Source of the DNA: Naumovozyma dairenensis CBS 421 | Lineage: Eukaryota; Ascomycota; Saccharomycetes; Saccharomycetales; Saccharomycetaceae | Direction of reading: 5' to 3' | NCBI RefSeq assembly: GCF_000227115.2 | Contig: NC_016479.1 | Coordinates: 806,001-870,000 of the forward strand | DNA: 64,000 bases | Part shown: in pieces, positions 10,297 through 20,170 of the stretch | Layout: every line of letters begins with the position of its first letter | Position numbering within the stretch: position 1 is the stretch's first letter | The notes under the pieces: model-generated | What the model was told of the DNA's origin: nothing | What the model saw: only the letters and a program-made list of their open reading frames with translations | Databases searched by the model: none | Position numbers and translations under genes: made by a program

Positions 10297-13293
10297 TCAT
10301 AGACCAATTCCGTCATCATCATTATTTTGGAAGATTTTACCTTTTTGAGTCAATTTTAAAAAATCAATGGCATAACCTGTCGTTTCATCGTCAACAATTT
10401 GATAGATGTTCTTATTTACTTTTAAACTCAAGAAATTTTCTCTAGTAATTTTTCCCACAGTTTTACTTAAACTTGGAATTTCAACATCATTCCTCATTCC
10501 TTTAATGACTTTGATGTAAGTCTCATTATATTCATCAGGATATTCTAACAAAGCCGTAATAAATGCAGGTTTATTCCAACTGTATTGAATCATGAATTCC
10601 CATAGTTCAGAATCTCCCCAACTCTTAACAAAATCGATGGCTAAATTTGGATCCTTTAATTCATCGATTATTAATGATAGAGCTTTTTTAGTTTCACCTA
10701 TTTTACCCCATAGGAAAATCAATTCATTATAGAGATTTTCCTCTTTTGAACATAATTCTATCACTTTTTCAATGTCATAATTTGATTTTGTTTTTAAAAC
10801 TTGTAACAGATTCGGTTTGTCAAATTTAATGTATAATCCAATTAATTCAGTCTCGTATTGAGTTATTAACTGAGGATCCACTTTGGATAGCCTCCGAAGA
10901 ATGACAAATAGTATTCTTGATAAATTAGGAAATTTTTGAAACCTTTTGATCAATTTTGATATGGATATTCTATTTCTATTGCTGGCAATTAACTGAATAG
11001 AATCAGAAAATACAGCTTCAATCTCGTCGTTCGATAAGTTATTAATCTTCGAAGTGTCATTCTCGATATTGTTTCTGAAGTACGGTAATAATATTATATT
11101 GATAATTTGATCTAAGAATTGTGTTAACAAGTTATGAGTAGATAATATATCAAATATTCGTTGGTCGTTAGTCTTAATCATATGAATAATTGCTTTGGAA
11201 TATCGTTGTTCGTGTAGATATAATAATATAACAGCATTACGATACGATATTTCGAGCTCGTTATGTAATTCAATTTTGTGTTCCAATTTTTCTTCAAAAT
11301 AGTTTGTTGAAAAACATGAATATTTCGACCATTTTTCAAGAATTTCAATAAATTCATTAATTCCCTTCAAGCTATTGCCATTGTCTAAATAATAATCTAA
11401 TATTGAATCATAAATTGTTGTATCCAATTTAGGTTCTTGGGGTACTTTATTGACTATCAAATCAATTTTCCCAAAATCTAAAAATTTGCTAATGATCCTT
11501 GACCAATTATCCTTTATAAATTCATTAAGTTCTTCATCATTTACCTCTTTACTGCCATTGTATGCCTGCTCGAAAATTGAAGATATTTTTTCAGATATAG
11601 TATTATGTGTTGTTGGTGCTGCTGTAGATACCGACATTGCCGCAGACTTATTTGGATTGGAAACCGCAATAGAATGGATTAATTTATCAATGTACTTTAA
11701 TCCTACTTGAAATCTTTCCTTTGGTGAAACAGCATAATTCCCAATATCCCAAGCTTTACCAAACTCATTTTTTTCAATATACCAATCGTAATGATCTTTT
11801 AATTTGAATTCTTGGATTTTAATTGCATCACTTGAACTAATCAAAAAATATTGTGGTGGATTACCCCCATCGTCATTTGGTGGTATAAATTTACCTAAAT
11901 GATAATCATTCAATGATAAGTTTTGGAAATTTTTACAAACAATTTCATCTTGATATATTTCGTCAGATGTGGTTAAATCGAATATTTTTAATTGAGGTGG
12001 TAAAGATTTCAGTTTTATTTCCATTTTCTCTTCGGTAAAATCGGAATGGATGATATCAAATCCAAGGCACATTACTTGATCGTCTTTAAATGAGGCTATC
12101 CCTGACAGTAACATCGATATCTTGAAGTGGTATTCCAATTCTACAGTCTGTTCTGGAGTTCCCCTAAAACTTGATGCTGCACTTGATAGTATCGAACCTA
12201 TATTACTATTAGTGGTTGTTGCATTGAAGCGTTTATTGTCCAGTCGTGGTTGAGATGATGAAGATGATGTTCGTGATGTTTGATGTCTTTTCTTTCGTGA
12301 ATTTGAATTTGATGAAGTTACTTTGAACGACCAAATATTATTACACCAGCCGATTATAATTCTTGAATTTTCAAGGTGGTGCACATATGGTTTGAATAGA
12401 TCTATAGGTAGATCCTTTTCCTTATCATAGCCATCGGTCTGTAAATAATCTTTCAATGATAGTGTTAATAATGTAGTACGTGTTGGTATATCTAAGAAAA
12501 TGATTCCTTCATTATTAATCCAGATCAAGACATCGTTCAACTTAAAGATCCCCAGTATGGGTTGTTTTAAAACTGAAAAAGAAGATGATGATGATCCCTT
12601 CGAGGAATGTTTTGGAATTAGGATGGTATCTACTCTATTTCCTAACCAATTTCTTTGTGATAATATTACATCTCCTGCCATTCCACCAGATAGGAATGTT
12701 TTTGAATTCTTATAATCGTTATCTAAGACCACAGAGTTGATTGGTCTTTTAAAATCAAAGGCAATGATGTCTGATTCATTCTCAATGGATCCAATTACTA
12801 CGGTGCCATCAATTGAACCCGTTATGAAATACGAACCATCTGTATCTATCGATAATATTGATGATCTATGACATTTTAAGGTCCTAATCGTTGTGAAATC
12901 AGGATAAGTTATATGTAAAAGACCGGAATGTGTACCGAATAAGAAGATATTATCGTAAAAGTGACAAGCTGATATAGAATCTCTTTGGAAGAAGTTCTGC
13001 GGTAATTTTGTAATTCTTGTATATTTTAGTAAAGGTGGGTTTTCATCTTCATCGTCATCATCTTCGTCGTCATCCTCATCGTCATCGTCAGTATCTGCAT
13101 CGTCCATGTCTTCTTCGTTATCAGATTTTTCAGTAGATTCTGTATCATTGTTAGGTTGTTCGATATCAGTATCGGATCCTGTAGTAGCATCATTTGATTT
13201 GTCATTTAGATTGATATTATCATTATTGTCGGCAGTATCATTGATATGCGTTTTTTGATCATTATTTTCAATATCAATTGAGTTCACATCCAT
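10297..13293 (-). CDS. VPS41: Vps41, HOPS tethering subunit
   Basis: A 998-residue protein, close to S. cerevisiae Vps41 (992). The first about 90 residues are acidic, ending in a run of Asp/Glu. A beta-propeller of WD40 type follows (about 95-480), with FFQRDSISACHFYDNIFLFGTHSGLLHITYP and SGGMAGDVILSQRNWLGNR recognisable, then an alpha-solenoid with a clathrin heavy-chain repeat (about 760-930; ELIFLWGKIGETKKALSLIIDEL). Vps41 is the Ypt7-binding subunit of HOPS, tethering late endosomes, AP-3 vesicles and vacuoles before SNARE fusion. The conserved SSAASSFRGTP segment within the propeller corresponds to the membrane-binding (ALPS-like) region regulated by Yck3. The neighbours TFB5 and PDC2 match the YDR080W context. 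Confidence 0.95.
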   Translation of the reverse strand: MDVNSIDIENNDQKTHINDTADNNDNINLNDKSNDATTGSDTDIEQPNNDTESTEKSDNEEDMDDADTDDDDEDDDEDDDDEDENPPLLKYTRITKLPQNFFQRDSISACHFYDNIFLFGTHSGLLHITYPDFTTIRTLKCHRSSILSIDTDGSYFITGSIDGTVVIGSIENESDIIAFDFKRPINSVVLDNDYKNSKTFLSGGMAGDVILSQRNWLGNRVDTILIPKHSSKGSSSSSFSVLKQPILGIFKLNDVLIWINNEGIIFLDIPTRTTLLTLSLKDYLQTDGYDKEKDLPIDLFKPYVHHLENSRIIIGWCNNIWSFKVTSSNSNSRKKRHQTSRTSSSSSQPRLDNKRFNATTTNSNIGSILSSAASSFRGTPEQTVELEYHFKISMLLSGIASFKDDQVMCLGFDIIHSDFTEEKMEIKLKSLPPQLKIFDLTTSDEIYQDEIVCKNFQNLSLNDYHLGKFIPPNDDGGNPPQYFLISSSDAIKIQEFKLKDHYDWYIEKNEFGKAWDIGNYAVSPKERFQVGLKYIDKLIHSIAVSNPNKSAAMSVSTAAPTTHNTISEKISSIFEQAYNGSKEVNDEELNEFIKDNWSRIISKFLDFGKIDLIVNKVPQEPKLDTTIYDSILDYYLDNGNSLKGINEFIEILEKWSKYSCFSTNYFEEKLEHKIELHNELEISYRNAVILLYLHEQRYSKAIIHMIKTNDQRIFDILSTHNLLTQFLDQIINIILLPYFRNNIENDTSKINNLSNDEIEAVFSDSIQLIASNRNRISISKLIKRFQKFPNLSRILFVILRRLSKVDPQLITQYETELIGLYIKFDKPNLLQVLKTKSNYDIEKVIELCSKEENLYNELIFLWGKIGETKKALSLIIDELKDPNLAIDFVKSWGDSELWEFMIQYSWNKPAFITALLEYPDEYNETYIKVIKGMRNDVEIPSLSKTVGKITRENFLSLKVNKNIYQIVDDETTGYAIDFLKLTQKGKIFQNNDDDGIGL

Positions 13294-13580
13294 TTGAATA
13301 AGGAGTGTTGATTCCTTTCGGTACTTTTCACTCGTTTTAATAGGTCTTGTTTCTGTTCATTGTCAGCCAGAATTCCTGTCGAAAGCAAAAAATGATCCTT
13401 TAACATTAACAAAAAATCGCTTATAGAACTTTTCTTTAATGATATAGAACAAGTAGAAACTAAGAACAAAAGAAAACAAGAACAGAAAGTAGTATTAGAA
13501 TATATATATATATATCTAGCATTCATTGTATCTCAAATAAAATATTTAATAACCCGTTACTTCATTATTCCCTACACGAT

Positions 13581-13799
13581 ATGGCAAGAGCAAGAAGAGG
13601 AGCGTTATTACAATGTGATCCATCCATTAAGGCATTAATAGTTCAAATAGATGCACAAAGAAGCGATATAATATTGGAAGAATTAGATGATACTCATCTT
13701 CTAGTGGATCCTAACAAAGTAGCCTTTATTAAGTTTGAATTAAATCGGTTGTTATCTAAGAATATTTATAATCCTATGGACGATGAAGAAGAGAATTAA
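13581..13799 (+). CDS. TFB5: Tfb5, smallest TFIIH subunit
   Basis: A 72-residue protein, exactly the length of S. cerevisiae Tfb5 (human TTDA/GTF2H5), and nearly identical across the LEELDDTHLLV and LNRLLSKNIYNPMDDEEE segments. Tfb5 pairs with Tfb2 in the TFIIH core, stimulating the Ssl2/XPB ATPase for promoter opening and nucleotide excision repair. It is divergent from VPS41 (287 bases apart) and convergent with PET100, the same arrangement as YDR079C-A. No signs of damage. Confidence 0.97.
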   Translation: MARARRGALLQCDPSIKALIVQIDAQRSDIILEELDDTHLLVDPNKVAFIKFELNRLLSKNIYNPMDDEEEN

Positions 13800-14015
13800 T
13801 GATTACAGATGGTTGTTCTGTTAGTTACGTGTATGTATATTGTATATGTACAGAAATAATATATGTGGTTTTTCACTTTAATAAATAAGTAAATAAATCA
13901 ATAAGTAATAATAATATCCTATGTTAAAGCTCAACTTTATTTATGTGTATGTGGATATTTGTTTGTTTATTTTTGAATATATAGGAATAAGAGAGAGAGA
14001 GGAGGGTCTACTAAA

Positions 14016-14390
14016 TTAAGCATGCGATATCGACGAGGAAGGAGATGAAGATTGATGTTGCTGTTGTTGATCTAACTCATTTTGTATATTTAACTTTTCC
14101 TTTTCAATATCAATCCCATATTCTTCAGCCAATTTCTTTTCTAATTTCAATCTTTTCTCTAACCGTTCCTTTTTCATTCTGGCCAATTCAGCTTTAATTT
14201 CATAAGGTTCCTTTGGTATCTTATTTAAAGTTTCAGGATCAGGCCAAAATCCTGGAACGTTTAATTTTTTATCTGTATCTGTCCCGATATAATACATGAC
14301 TCCGATGGGGGCTAAGAGACAAAATGAGAATCTAAAGATTTCTAATTGTGCCCTTGTATATTTAAATGGTAATTTAAAACTTAATCGCAT
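14016..14390 (-). CDS. PET100: Pet100, cytochrome c oxidase assembly chaperone
   Basis: A 124-residue protein, slightly longer than S. cerevisiae Pet100 (111). It has an N-terminal amphipathic stretch, one membrane segment (about residues 21-37, RFSFCLLAPIGVMYYIG), and the conserved VPGFWPDPETLNKIPKEPYEI block, then a charged coiled coil rich in Lys/Glu/Leu and a Gln/Ser tail that accounts for the extra length. Pet100 is an inner mitochondrial membrane protein that brings together subunits (Cox7, Cox8, Cox9) during assembly of complex IV. It is convergent with TFB5. Confidence 0.95.
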   Translation of the reverse strand: MRLSFKLPFKYTRAQLEIFRFSFCLLAPIGVMYYIGTDTDKKLNVPGFWPDPETLNKIPKEPYEIKAELARMKKERLEKRLKLEKKLAEEYGIDIEKEKLNIQNELDQQQQHQSSSPSSSISHA

Positions 14391-14608
14391 GTTTTATTAT
14401 GTGTATGAATGGTGACAATTATTGAATGTTCTTTTAAGATTATATTTCGTTCTTTATTTCAAAAGTTGTTGTTGTTGTTAAGCCTTACTGTTGGTAACTT
14501 CCTTTAAAATTCCTTTATTATTTTATTCGCGGGTACTGCAAAACTATACAGATTGATGTTTTCTTGATGGCGGTGATGAGTGAGAGGTGACACACAAATA
14601 AGGATCTA

Positions 14609-14647
14609 ATGAGTGGGGAGAAGTGGTGCAAGAATGTCCAGCGATAA
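14609..14647 (+). promoter_or_regulatory. upstream ORF overlapping the SHU2 start
   Basis: An ATG at 14609 opens a 12-codon frame (MSGEKWCKNVQR) ending at TAA 14645-14647, out of frame with and overlapping the SHU2 ATG at 14634. If included in the transcript it should lower SHU2 translation. Transcription could also start downstream of it. Confidence 0.4.
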
Positions 14648-15542
14648 TTACAAAGAATTAAATTATTCAGAGTTGTTCAAAAATTTAATTATACCTCGAG
14701 AACAAAGTACTAAGAAACCATCGGAAAATAAAACTGTGCGGGAGGATGGTGATGAGGATGCGATGATTATTAATGATAATATAATAACGTTCTTATACTA
14801 TTTATTTCCACGAGAATTATTTATCAAGGCGTTATCTTTGATTGAATCCAATGATATGTTTATATATGTTTTGTTACCGAATCATATTGATCCAAGTATG
14901 GAAAATAATAAGGATAAGAATAACACTTATATTACTAAGACCTTTGACGACAAAGCCGACAAAGATAATATGGCTTCGAGATCCAAAACGATTGATAATA
15001 ATGATGCCGATGATACTGTTGAGAAGACAAAGAGTAATGAACCCACTCGAACGAGTATAGATAGTATTAAATTAATTGATATGTTATACGATGAAGATAA
15101 TGATGATGACGATTCACTTATATATGAACTAATTATTAAATCATCAAATGATCGTATACCGCCCATAACTACTACTTTAAAGAATTGGAATTGTTCATGC
15201 GTTGAGTTCACAGAACATTTCCGTAAAGGAATGATGATGAAGAACAATATTGATGAAGAGATGAAGTTGATTGATCGATTCATTAAGATAATTGATGATC
15301 CGACAAAATTTTCCAATGATATATTTGCTAAAATTGATAAGTTTAGTCTTTCAAAACAGTATTATTTTGATTTAATAAAGAATAAAGGAATCATTTGTCC
15401 TCATTTATTAGCTTATTCGATATTATTAAAATCTTCTAAACAAGTTTTGAAATATTTCATTTTGAATAAAGCTGACGTTATTTTAATTCCCATTACTAAC
15501 ATGGATGAATGGTTAAAATTGCATATAAATATTATTATATAG
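14634..15542 (+). CDS. SHU2: Shu2, SWIM-domain subunit of the Shu recombination complex
   Basis: A 302-residue homologue of Shu2 (223 residues in S. cerevisiae), starting MSSDNYKELNYSELFKNL. The frame is open upstream to GTG 14613, but the first ATG is 14634. The SWIM zinc-binding motif is complete: Cys187-x-Cys189 (NWNCSC) and Cys255-x-His257 (ICPHLLAYSILL). The segment PRELFIKALSLIESNDMFIYVLL and the C-terminal MDEWLKLHINII match the family. The extra length is an Asp/Asn/Lys-rich insert (about residues 85-165). Shu2 forms, with Shu1, Csm2 and Psy3, the Shu complex that helps Rad55-Rad57 load Rad51 for error-free damage tolerance. RAD55 and SHU1 are also in this window. An overlapping upstream ORF precedes the start. 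Confidence 0.9.
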   Translation: MSSDNYKELNYSELFKNLIIPREQSTKKPSENKTVREDGDEDAMIINDNIITFLYYLFPRELFIKALSLIESNDMFIYVLLPNHIDPSMENNKDKNNTYITKTFDDKADKDNMASRSKTIDNNDADDTVEKTKSNEPTRTSIDSIKLIDMLYDEDNDDDDSLIYELIIKSSNDRIPPITTTLKNWNCSCVEFTEHFRKGMMMKNNIDEEMKLIDRFIKIIDDPTKFSNDIFAKIDKFSLSKQYYFDLIKNKGIICPHLLAYSILLKSSKQVLKYFILNKADVILIPITNMDEWLKLHINIII

Positions 15543-15936
15543 AGTTACGAACAAACAAAAACAGAAATAAAGAAAACTAATATTTTTAGGAATGGATTAG
15601 AGTATTATATACTTTTATAATATATATCAGATTAAAAAAATATTATGGTAAGAATTGAGAACATGAACTTTTCAAACCAGTGTATATGAATGTGAATGTG
15701 GAATGTGAACGTGACGTAGGTTAAAAAAAACTAAAATAGGGAGATGGTTACGATAACTGCAGAATGATGACTGATGATGCTAGTAAAAATCGTGCAAATT
15801 ATTCATAGAAATCAGGGAATCAAGTTAGTCAAAACCATCAAACAAAAAATGACTAAATAAAATTGAATTGAAGGAAATGAATTTGAATTGAAAATATTCA
15901 ACTCTTGGCTCTGTTATTTTTGTCCAGCAGTTATGT
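15543..15936. other. SHU2-SED1 convergent 3' region
   Basis: A 394-base interval between convergent stops. It is AT-rich with TATATA blocks (about 15604-15627) suited to 3'-end formation. No gene is seen. Confidence 0.5.
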
Positions 15937-16869
15937 TTACAAGAATAACATTGAGGATAGAATTGATAATAGACCGATAATGGAAACATTGACGTAGTTA
16001 TTGACAGCAGCATTAGCGTTTGGAATAACTGTGTGAGTTGAAGATGGAGCGGCAGAAGGTTGTCTGGTGACAGAAACGATTGTGGAAGATCTCTTTGTAG
16101 TGTGACTTGACGCAGTAGGAGTAGACTTTGTGGTAGTGACAGTAGCAGATGGGTTCTTGCCAACTGGAGTAGTCTTAGTGATGGTACATGGACAATCTGT
16201 AATGGTCAAGGTAGTTGGGCCAGTAACTGTATAAGTCTTACTGTTGGTAACAATAGTGGTTGGTTCAGGACAATAAGTAGTGAATGCGGTAACAACTTCA
16301 GTTTCCGTGGTCCAAGCAGTACTAACAGGAGTTGTCTTTGTAATAGTACAAGGACAGTCAGTGATAGTCAAAGTAGTTGGTGCTGTGACAGTGTAAGTCT
16401 TATCGTTGGTAATAATAGTAGTTGGTTCAGGACAATAGGTAGTTATAGCAGTGACAACTTCAGTTTCAGTAGTCCACGTTGTTGTTGGTAGACTGTTGTG
16501 AATAGATGAAGAGTTGTTGAAAATGTTAGAAGTAGTAGTGGTGTAAACAGGAGGTGCCACAGCGGATGACGTAGTTACATTTTGAATTGGACTTGGTAAT
16601 GAGATTGGTGGAATAGAGGAAGGTACTGCATTAGTTGTAGTAGTAGTAGTACCATTATCAATAGGACTTGGTAATGAAACTGGTGGAATACTAGATGGAG
16701 CTTCAGTACTAATTAAAGAAGAAAAGCTGATTGGAAGAGACGATGTAACTCCAGATGGTGCAACGGATGTTGACAGAGCTGGGATGGAAGAGTTCGATAC
16801 AACAGCTAAACCAGTAGAAGCTAAACCTAAACTGATCAGTAAAGTATTTTGAGTATTGGAAAATTTCAT
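15937..16869 (-). CDS. SED1: Sed1, GPI-anchored cell-wall glycoprotein
   Basis: A 310-residue Ser/Thr-rich mannoprotein. Residues 1-22 are a signal peptide ([16 protein letters not shown] around the cleavage site), then a Pro/Ser/Thr-rich region, then two copies of a 54-residue Cys-containing repeat ([27 protein letters not shown] landmarks). The C-terminus ends with a hydrophobic GPI signal ([17 protein letters not shown]) preceded by small residues and Asn. Sed1 is a major structural wall protein of stationary-phase and stressed yeast cells, conferring resistance to lytic enzymes. Position between SHU2 and RAD55 matches YDR077W and distinguishes it from SPI1. It has fewer repeats of the N-terminal type than S. 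cerevisiae Sed1. A TATA box lies about 165 bases upstream. Confidence 0.94.
   Translation of the reverse strand: MKFSNTQNTLLISLGLASTGLAVVSNSSIPALSTSVAPSGVTSSLPISFSSLISTEAPSSIPPVSLPSPIDNGTTTTTTNAVPSSIPPISLPSPIQNVTTSSAVAPPVYTTTTSNIFNNSSSIHNSLPTTTWTTETEVVTAITTYCPEPTTIITNDKTYTVTAPTTLTITDCPCTITKTTPVSTAWTTETEVVTAFTTYCPEPTTIVTNSKTYTVTGPTTLTITDCPCTITKTTPVGKNPSATVTTTKSTPTASSHTTKRSSTIVSVTRQPSAAPSSTHTVIPNANAAVNNYVNVSIIGLLSILSSMLFL
16153..16476 (-). repeat. two tandem 162-bp coding repeats in SED1
   Basis: Two in-frame 54-residue units with identical spacing of Trp (codons 16474-16476 and 16312-16314) and four Cys per pair of motifs. They differ by only a few residues, which suggests recent duplication or gene conversion within the gene. 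Confidence 0.9.
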
Positions 16870-17029
16870 ATTTGTCTTGTAGAAAATATTAGCGAGTGTT
16901 TATTGTAGTTGTAATTATACTTGGTATAATGTAGGATGTATTATTATTGTTCACTAATGGACAAAACAAAAGAAAGAAAGATAAAATCGAATGAAATTAT
17001 TTGATCTATTAAAGTCAATCAGGACCCGG

Positions 17030-17037
17030 TTTATATA
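17030..17037 (-). promoter_or_regulatory. SED1 TATA box
   Basis: TATATAAA on the minus strand, matching the yeast TATAWAWR consensus, 161-168 bases upstream of the SED1 ATG. A strong TATA box fits a highly expressed, stress-regulated wall-protein gene. Confidence 0.7.
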
Positions 17038-17668
17038 CTTTTTCGATTTCATGTTTGCTTGGTTTCATTCAGGATGGAGAGAAAAATAAAACTTTAATTA
17101 CGTGTTTAATTTCAGCACAGTAATTATGGGGAATGGAGAAAAGCTACTATTAATAATGTGGAATAAAAATAGTAGTAGTTGTATGTAATAATGAGTGGTG
17201 CTTGTACCAAGCAGTATTTTTTATGACGCATCATCAGCACAATAATGCTTCTAATTATTATCAAAGAAAAATGAGACAAAAAAGGCGCTGGAAGTCTGAT
17301 GGACAGGTCTAATAATAGTACAGTACACGTTAAAAAAATTAATACCGGAAGGGACAATCTTATTTCCCACTTGGTTCATTTCCCTTTTTTGGATATTATC
17401 AACAGTCTCAGTTTTCTCGAAGACAAAAGTCAGTGTAAACGTAACTTTCTTCGAGGAATAAAAAACCGGTATGAACGTTCCTTGAGGACAATATCACTTC
17501 TGTTTTTACTAGTTTGGGTAATAAAATTGGAACTAATTGAAATCCTCTGGGTGAAAGGAAAAAAAAAAAAACTCGAAAAATTAATTATAGTAGCATGGCC
17601 TCTGCGGGCCCCTCTGTGGAACTATTTTTTACCGGGGTTCACAACAGAAATACGTCATTTTTTCTCGG

Positions 17669-17698
17669 TGGGTGCTGCATTAATATTAGCAGCACCCA
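17669..17698. repeat. perfect inverted repeat, 10-bp arms
   Basis: Arms TGGGTGCTGC (17669-17678) and GCAGCACCCA (17689-17698) surround a 10-base AT-only spacer. It lies 800 bases upstream of SED1 and 292 bases beyond the RAD55 stop. It could be a binding site for a dimeric factor or a hairpin in the RAD55 transcript; neither is shown. Confidence 0.95.
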
Positions 17699-17989
17699 GC
17701 CACCACAGTCACCAGCTTAACAGCCACATTCTTTCTCCGAGGAAATATCCCTCCCTTTCCCTGTCTCCCTTGATCCCTGCATATTTCTTTGTCCTTATGT
17801 AACGGGTTTCTTAAGGCCTCAAGACACGCAAGGAAAACACGAGGCACACGTGGCCGGGGCATTTCCGCGGCAAACCCAAAAAATAGGTAGGTGCATAAAT
17901 ATAATGACCCTTCGGAGAACATGTCAGGGGAAAACAATCACCGTCCCCCCTTATACTTTTTGCTTTCTGTGACAAGTCCGCAGTTCGAT

Positions 17990-19690
17990 TTAAGCTTCAC
18001 TGTCATAAATTATGTCGTTTTCATCATCTTCGACCATTGTTCCTTTCCCTATCTGAATTGTTGTTTCCTCTCTGGGGTCCTTGCATATATTTACCCCTTT
18101 GTTATTACCCTGTTCGGATAAGGTCGTCCATTCTAGCCCATTGTCCGTCAACTTTTTATTACTCTTTTGAGACGACTCTTGTTCTTGTTCTTGTTCTTGT
18201 TGAGTTACTTCAATAGGAATCAAATTGGACACATTTCCTCCTTTGAGAGTTTCACACGTTCCGGTTATTTGGCCCAAAGTTGATGGTATTGTAGTGGTGG
18301 CATTGGTGATGGAGTTAGTAGTGGTTAATGACCGTAACATATTATAATCACCATTAACATTGTCTAATCTCCTCCTTTTCTTGACGCCTATGTTAAGATT
18401 GTTGCCTGAATTACCAACTGATACAAACGTATTCGTTACCTCACAATAAGCAAATTTGGCACATTTTTCAAATGAATTCTTCAGTGTGTCAATGTGACCC
18501 TGTTGTGGTTCTTGTCTGTTGTTCCTTTTCAAAAGACCCTGACGTTGTTGAGAAAGTGGGGTATTGGAAGGTTCTGGACTACTCCTATTCGAGGAATCAT
18601 GATCATTATTAAGGTCAAATATGATGGCCAGACGGCATCTTTCAAACTTGCTTTTTTTGTCAGTATTAGCATCAGTATCATTTAACCAATTCCAGAAGAA
18701 CCCAATCCGTTTCTTCAAGAAAATTTCCCATTTAAAATCCTTGGGACCCATCGCAGAATTAGCAATTAAAGAACTTTTCAATACTTGAACATTATTTCTT
18801 CGAAGTGGCGTGCGTTTATTATTACCGGTAGTACTGTTGTTGTTGTTATGTGTATAACTCTCAGAGTATGATCTTGATGGGATGGAATTGCGCCCCAGAG
18901 TTTCTTCCTTACTGTTTTGGTTCGTCATTCCACCAAACCACGACTTTACAAAAAAGTTGGAACCATCTTCAATAACTTCGAAATCATTCTCCATGGAAGA
19001 AAGATCTAATTGTTGATACGATGTGTTCATACTATCGTTCAATAAGATTATCGTACCATTATGCGAATGAATGTATTTAGTCATCCATGTCATTAATAAT
19101 ATCAGATGATTACATTTCGTTTCATGAATTGAAGTCTCTTGATATCCCCTATTGAGTAGAATTTGTATATGATCATTTATTATCTGAGAGAACCCATCTA
19201 TAATAATCAACTCATACCCTCTTTTCTTTATATGGCTAGTATCATTATCATCGTGGTCTTCATCATCCTTTGTCTCTTCTTTAATTTTTTTGGATAGTTG
19301 TCTTCGGAAAAAATATAACAACTCTGTGTATTTAGTTATCCGGATTTTAAAAATATTTTCATCTTGCGTCGTCTGTTTAGTATCAGTATGATTATTATGG
19401 TTTATATTTCTCGAAATGAAATTATCAGAAATTGGTCGATGTGTTTCGATCCATAAGACGGATTTTTCGCCATTATCTTGTCCATTGATATTATCATCAT
19501 CACTAGATAAAAAATTGTCAACCAACTGAATACCAAACCTGGTCTTTCCTATCCCTGGTGTTCCAAATATTTCATAGATGGATCTTCTTTGAAATCCTCC
19601 ATTTAACAGATCATCTAATCCTGATATACCACTCGATAACGGTAATTGTTTCTCGACTATGAATTGAGATAAGGATATTCCCATCGACAT
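17990..19690 (-). CDS. RAD55: Rad55, Rad51 paralogue
   Basis: A 566-residue RecA-family protein, longer than S. cerevisiae Rad55 (406). The frame is open three codons further to TTG, but ATG 19690 gives MSMGISLSQFIVEKQ, which matches the known start MSLGIPLSQ. Walker A is GTPGIGKT at residues 43-50, and the Walker B strand is YELIIIDGF at about 159-167. The blocks LLNDSMNTSYQ, EDGSNFF and LIANSAMGPKDFKWEIFLKKRIGFF are conserved, as is the acidic end DIIYDSEA. Extra length is Asn/Ser/Thr/Gln-rich, including a (QE)4 run. Rad55-Rad57 stabilises Rad51 filaments against Srs2 and cooperates with the Shu complex. Confidence 0.93.
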   Translation of the reverse strand: MSMGISLSQFIVEKQLPLSSGISGLDDLLNGGFQRRSIYEIFGTPGIGKTRFGIQLVDNFLSSDDDNINGQDNGEKSVLWIETHRPISDNFISRNINHNNHTDTKQTTQDENIFKIRITKYTELLYFFRRQLSKKIKEETKDDEDHDDNDTSHIKKRGYELIIIDGFSQIINDHIQILLNRGYQETSIHETKCNHLILLMTWMTKYIHSHNGTIILLNDSMNTSYQQLDLSSMENDFEVIEDGSNFFVKSWFGGMTNQNSKEETLGRNSIPSRSYSESYTHNNNNSTTGNNKRTPLRRNNVQVLKSSLIANSAMGPKDFKWEIFLKKRIGFFWNWLNDTDANTDKKSKFERCRLAIIFDLNNDHDSSNRSSPEPSNTPLSQQRQGLLKRNNRQEPQQGHIDTLKNSFEKCAKFAYCEVTNTFVSVGNSGNNLNIGVKKRRRLDNVNGDYNMLRSLTTTNSITNATTTIPSTLGQITGTCETLKGGNVSNLIPIEVTQQEQEQEQESSQKSNKKLTDNGLEWTTLSEQGNNKGVNICKDPREETTIQIGKGTMVEDDENDIIYDSEA

Positions 19691-20170
19691 GTTGGACAAG
19701 TGTACTTCAGTTATTTGATATGGTCCCTCCCAGACATTTGTTCATCTGCACCTTTTTCGTAGTCCATGTGTTTTTCGATGTTTGTTTTCATTTAGTCCTT
19801 CGTTAAATTTTTCACAACTTTAGAAAACCTCAAATTATGAAATAGCCGCGTAGCGGTAATCGAATCTTAAAAACGTTGTAATTCCTCTAATGTCAGTAAC
19901 CTACATACATGGGAAGTCCGGAGCATATGCACACAAAATCTAATCATTTATAAAATGTATGTTATAAGGTATTCATTAGAGAATCTATATAAACGTAAGT
20001 AGATAAATAAAACAAAAAAATGGTAAATACAGATACAGTTTGTTTCTCTTTTCATAACAGTTAACAGCCTTAATAATGTCTTGTTTGTCATATAAGGAAA
20101 TCTAGGTTCATTGGAGTAAAATATTCATTATAATCGTTTCTTATTATTCTAGTAAAGAGATAGAGATTAA
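19691..20170. other. RAD55-TPS2 interval (PPH3 slot)
   Basis: A 480-base interval between the RAD55 start and the TPS2 stop. In S. cerevisiae the PP4 phosphatase gene PPH3 sits here; no phosphatase motif (GDxHG, GDxVDRG or GNHE) is seen in any frame. A CCG-N5-CGG palindrome lies at 19846-19856 in the RAD55 promoter. Confidence 0.6.

Larger units (their letters stand above)
16870..17989. other. SED1 promoter and RAD55 3' region
   Basis: A 1.12-kb interval that serves as the SED1 promoter. It contains a TATA box (17030-17037), a perfect 10-bp inverted repeat (17669-17698), CCCCT stress-type words at 17609-17613 and 17947-17951, a CACGTG at 17847-17852 and a Pdr-type TCCGCGGC at 17864-17871. 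A 167-codon plus-strand frame at 17299-17802 has no family features and I do not call it. Confidence 0.5.

Noticed and set aside
17299..17802. A 167-codon ATG frame on the plus strand in the SED1 promoter
   Set aside because: Longest unassigned frame, but its composition (His, Leu, Phe and Ser runs from homopolymers) and lack of any family motif look fortuitous; it overlaps the inverted repeat.
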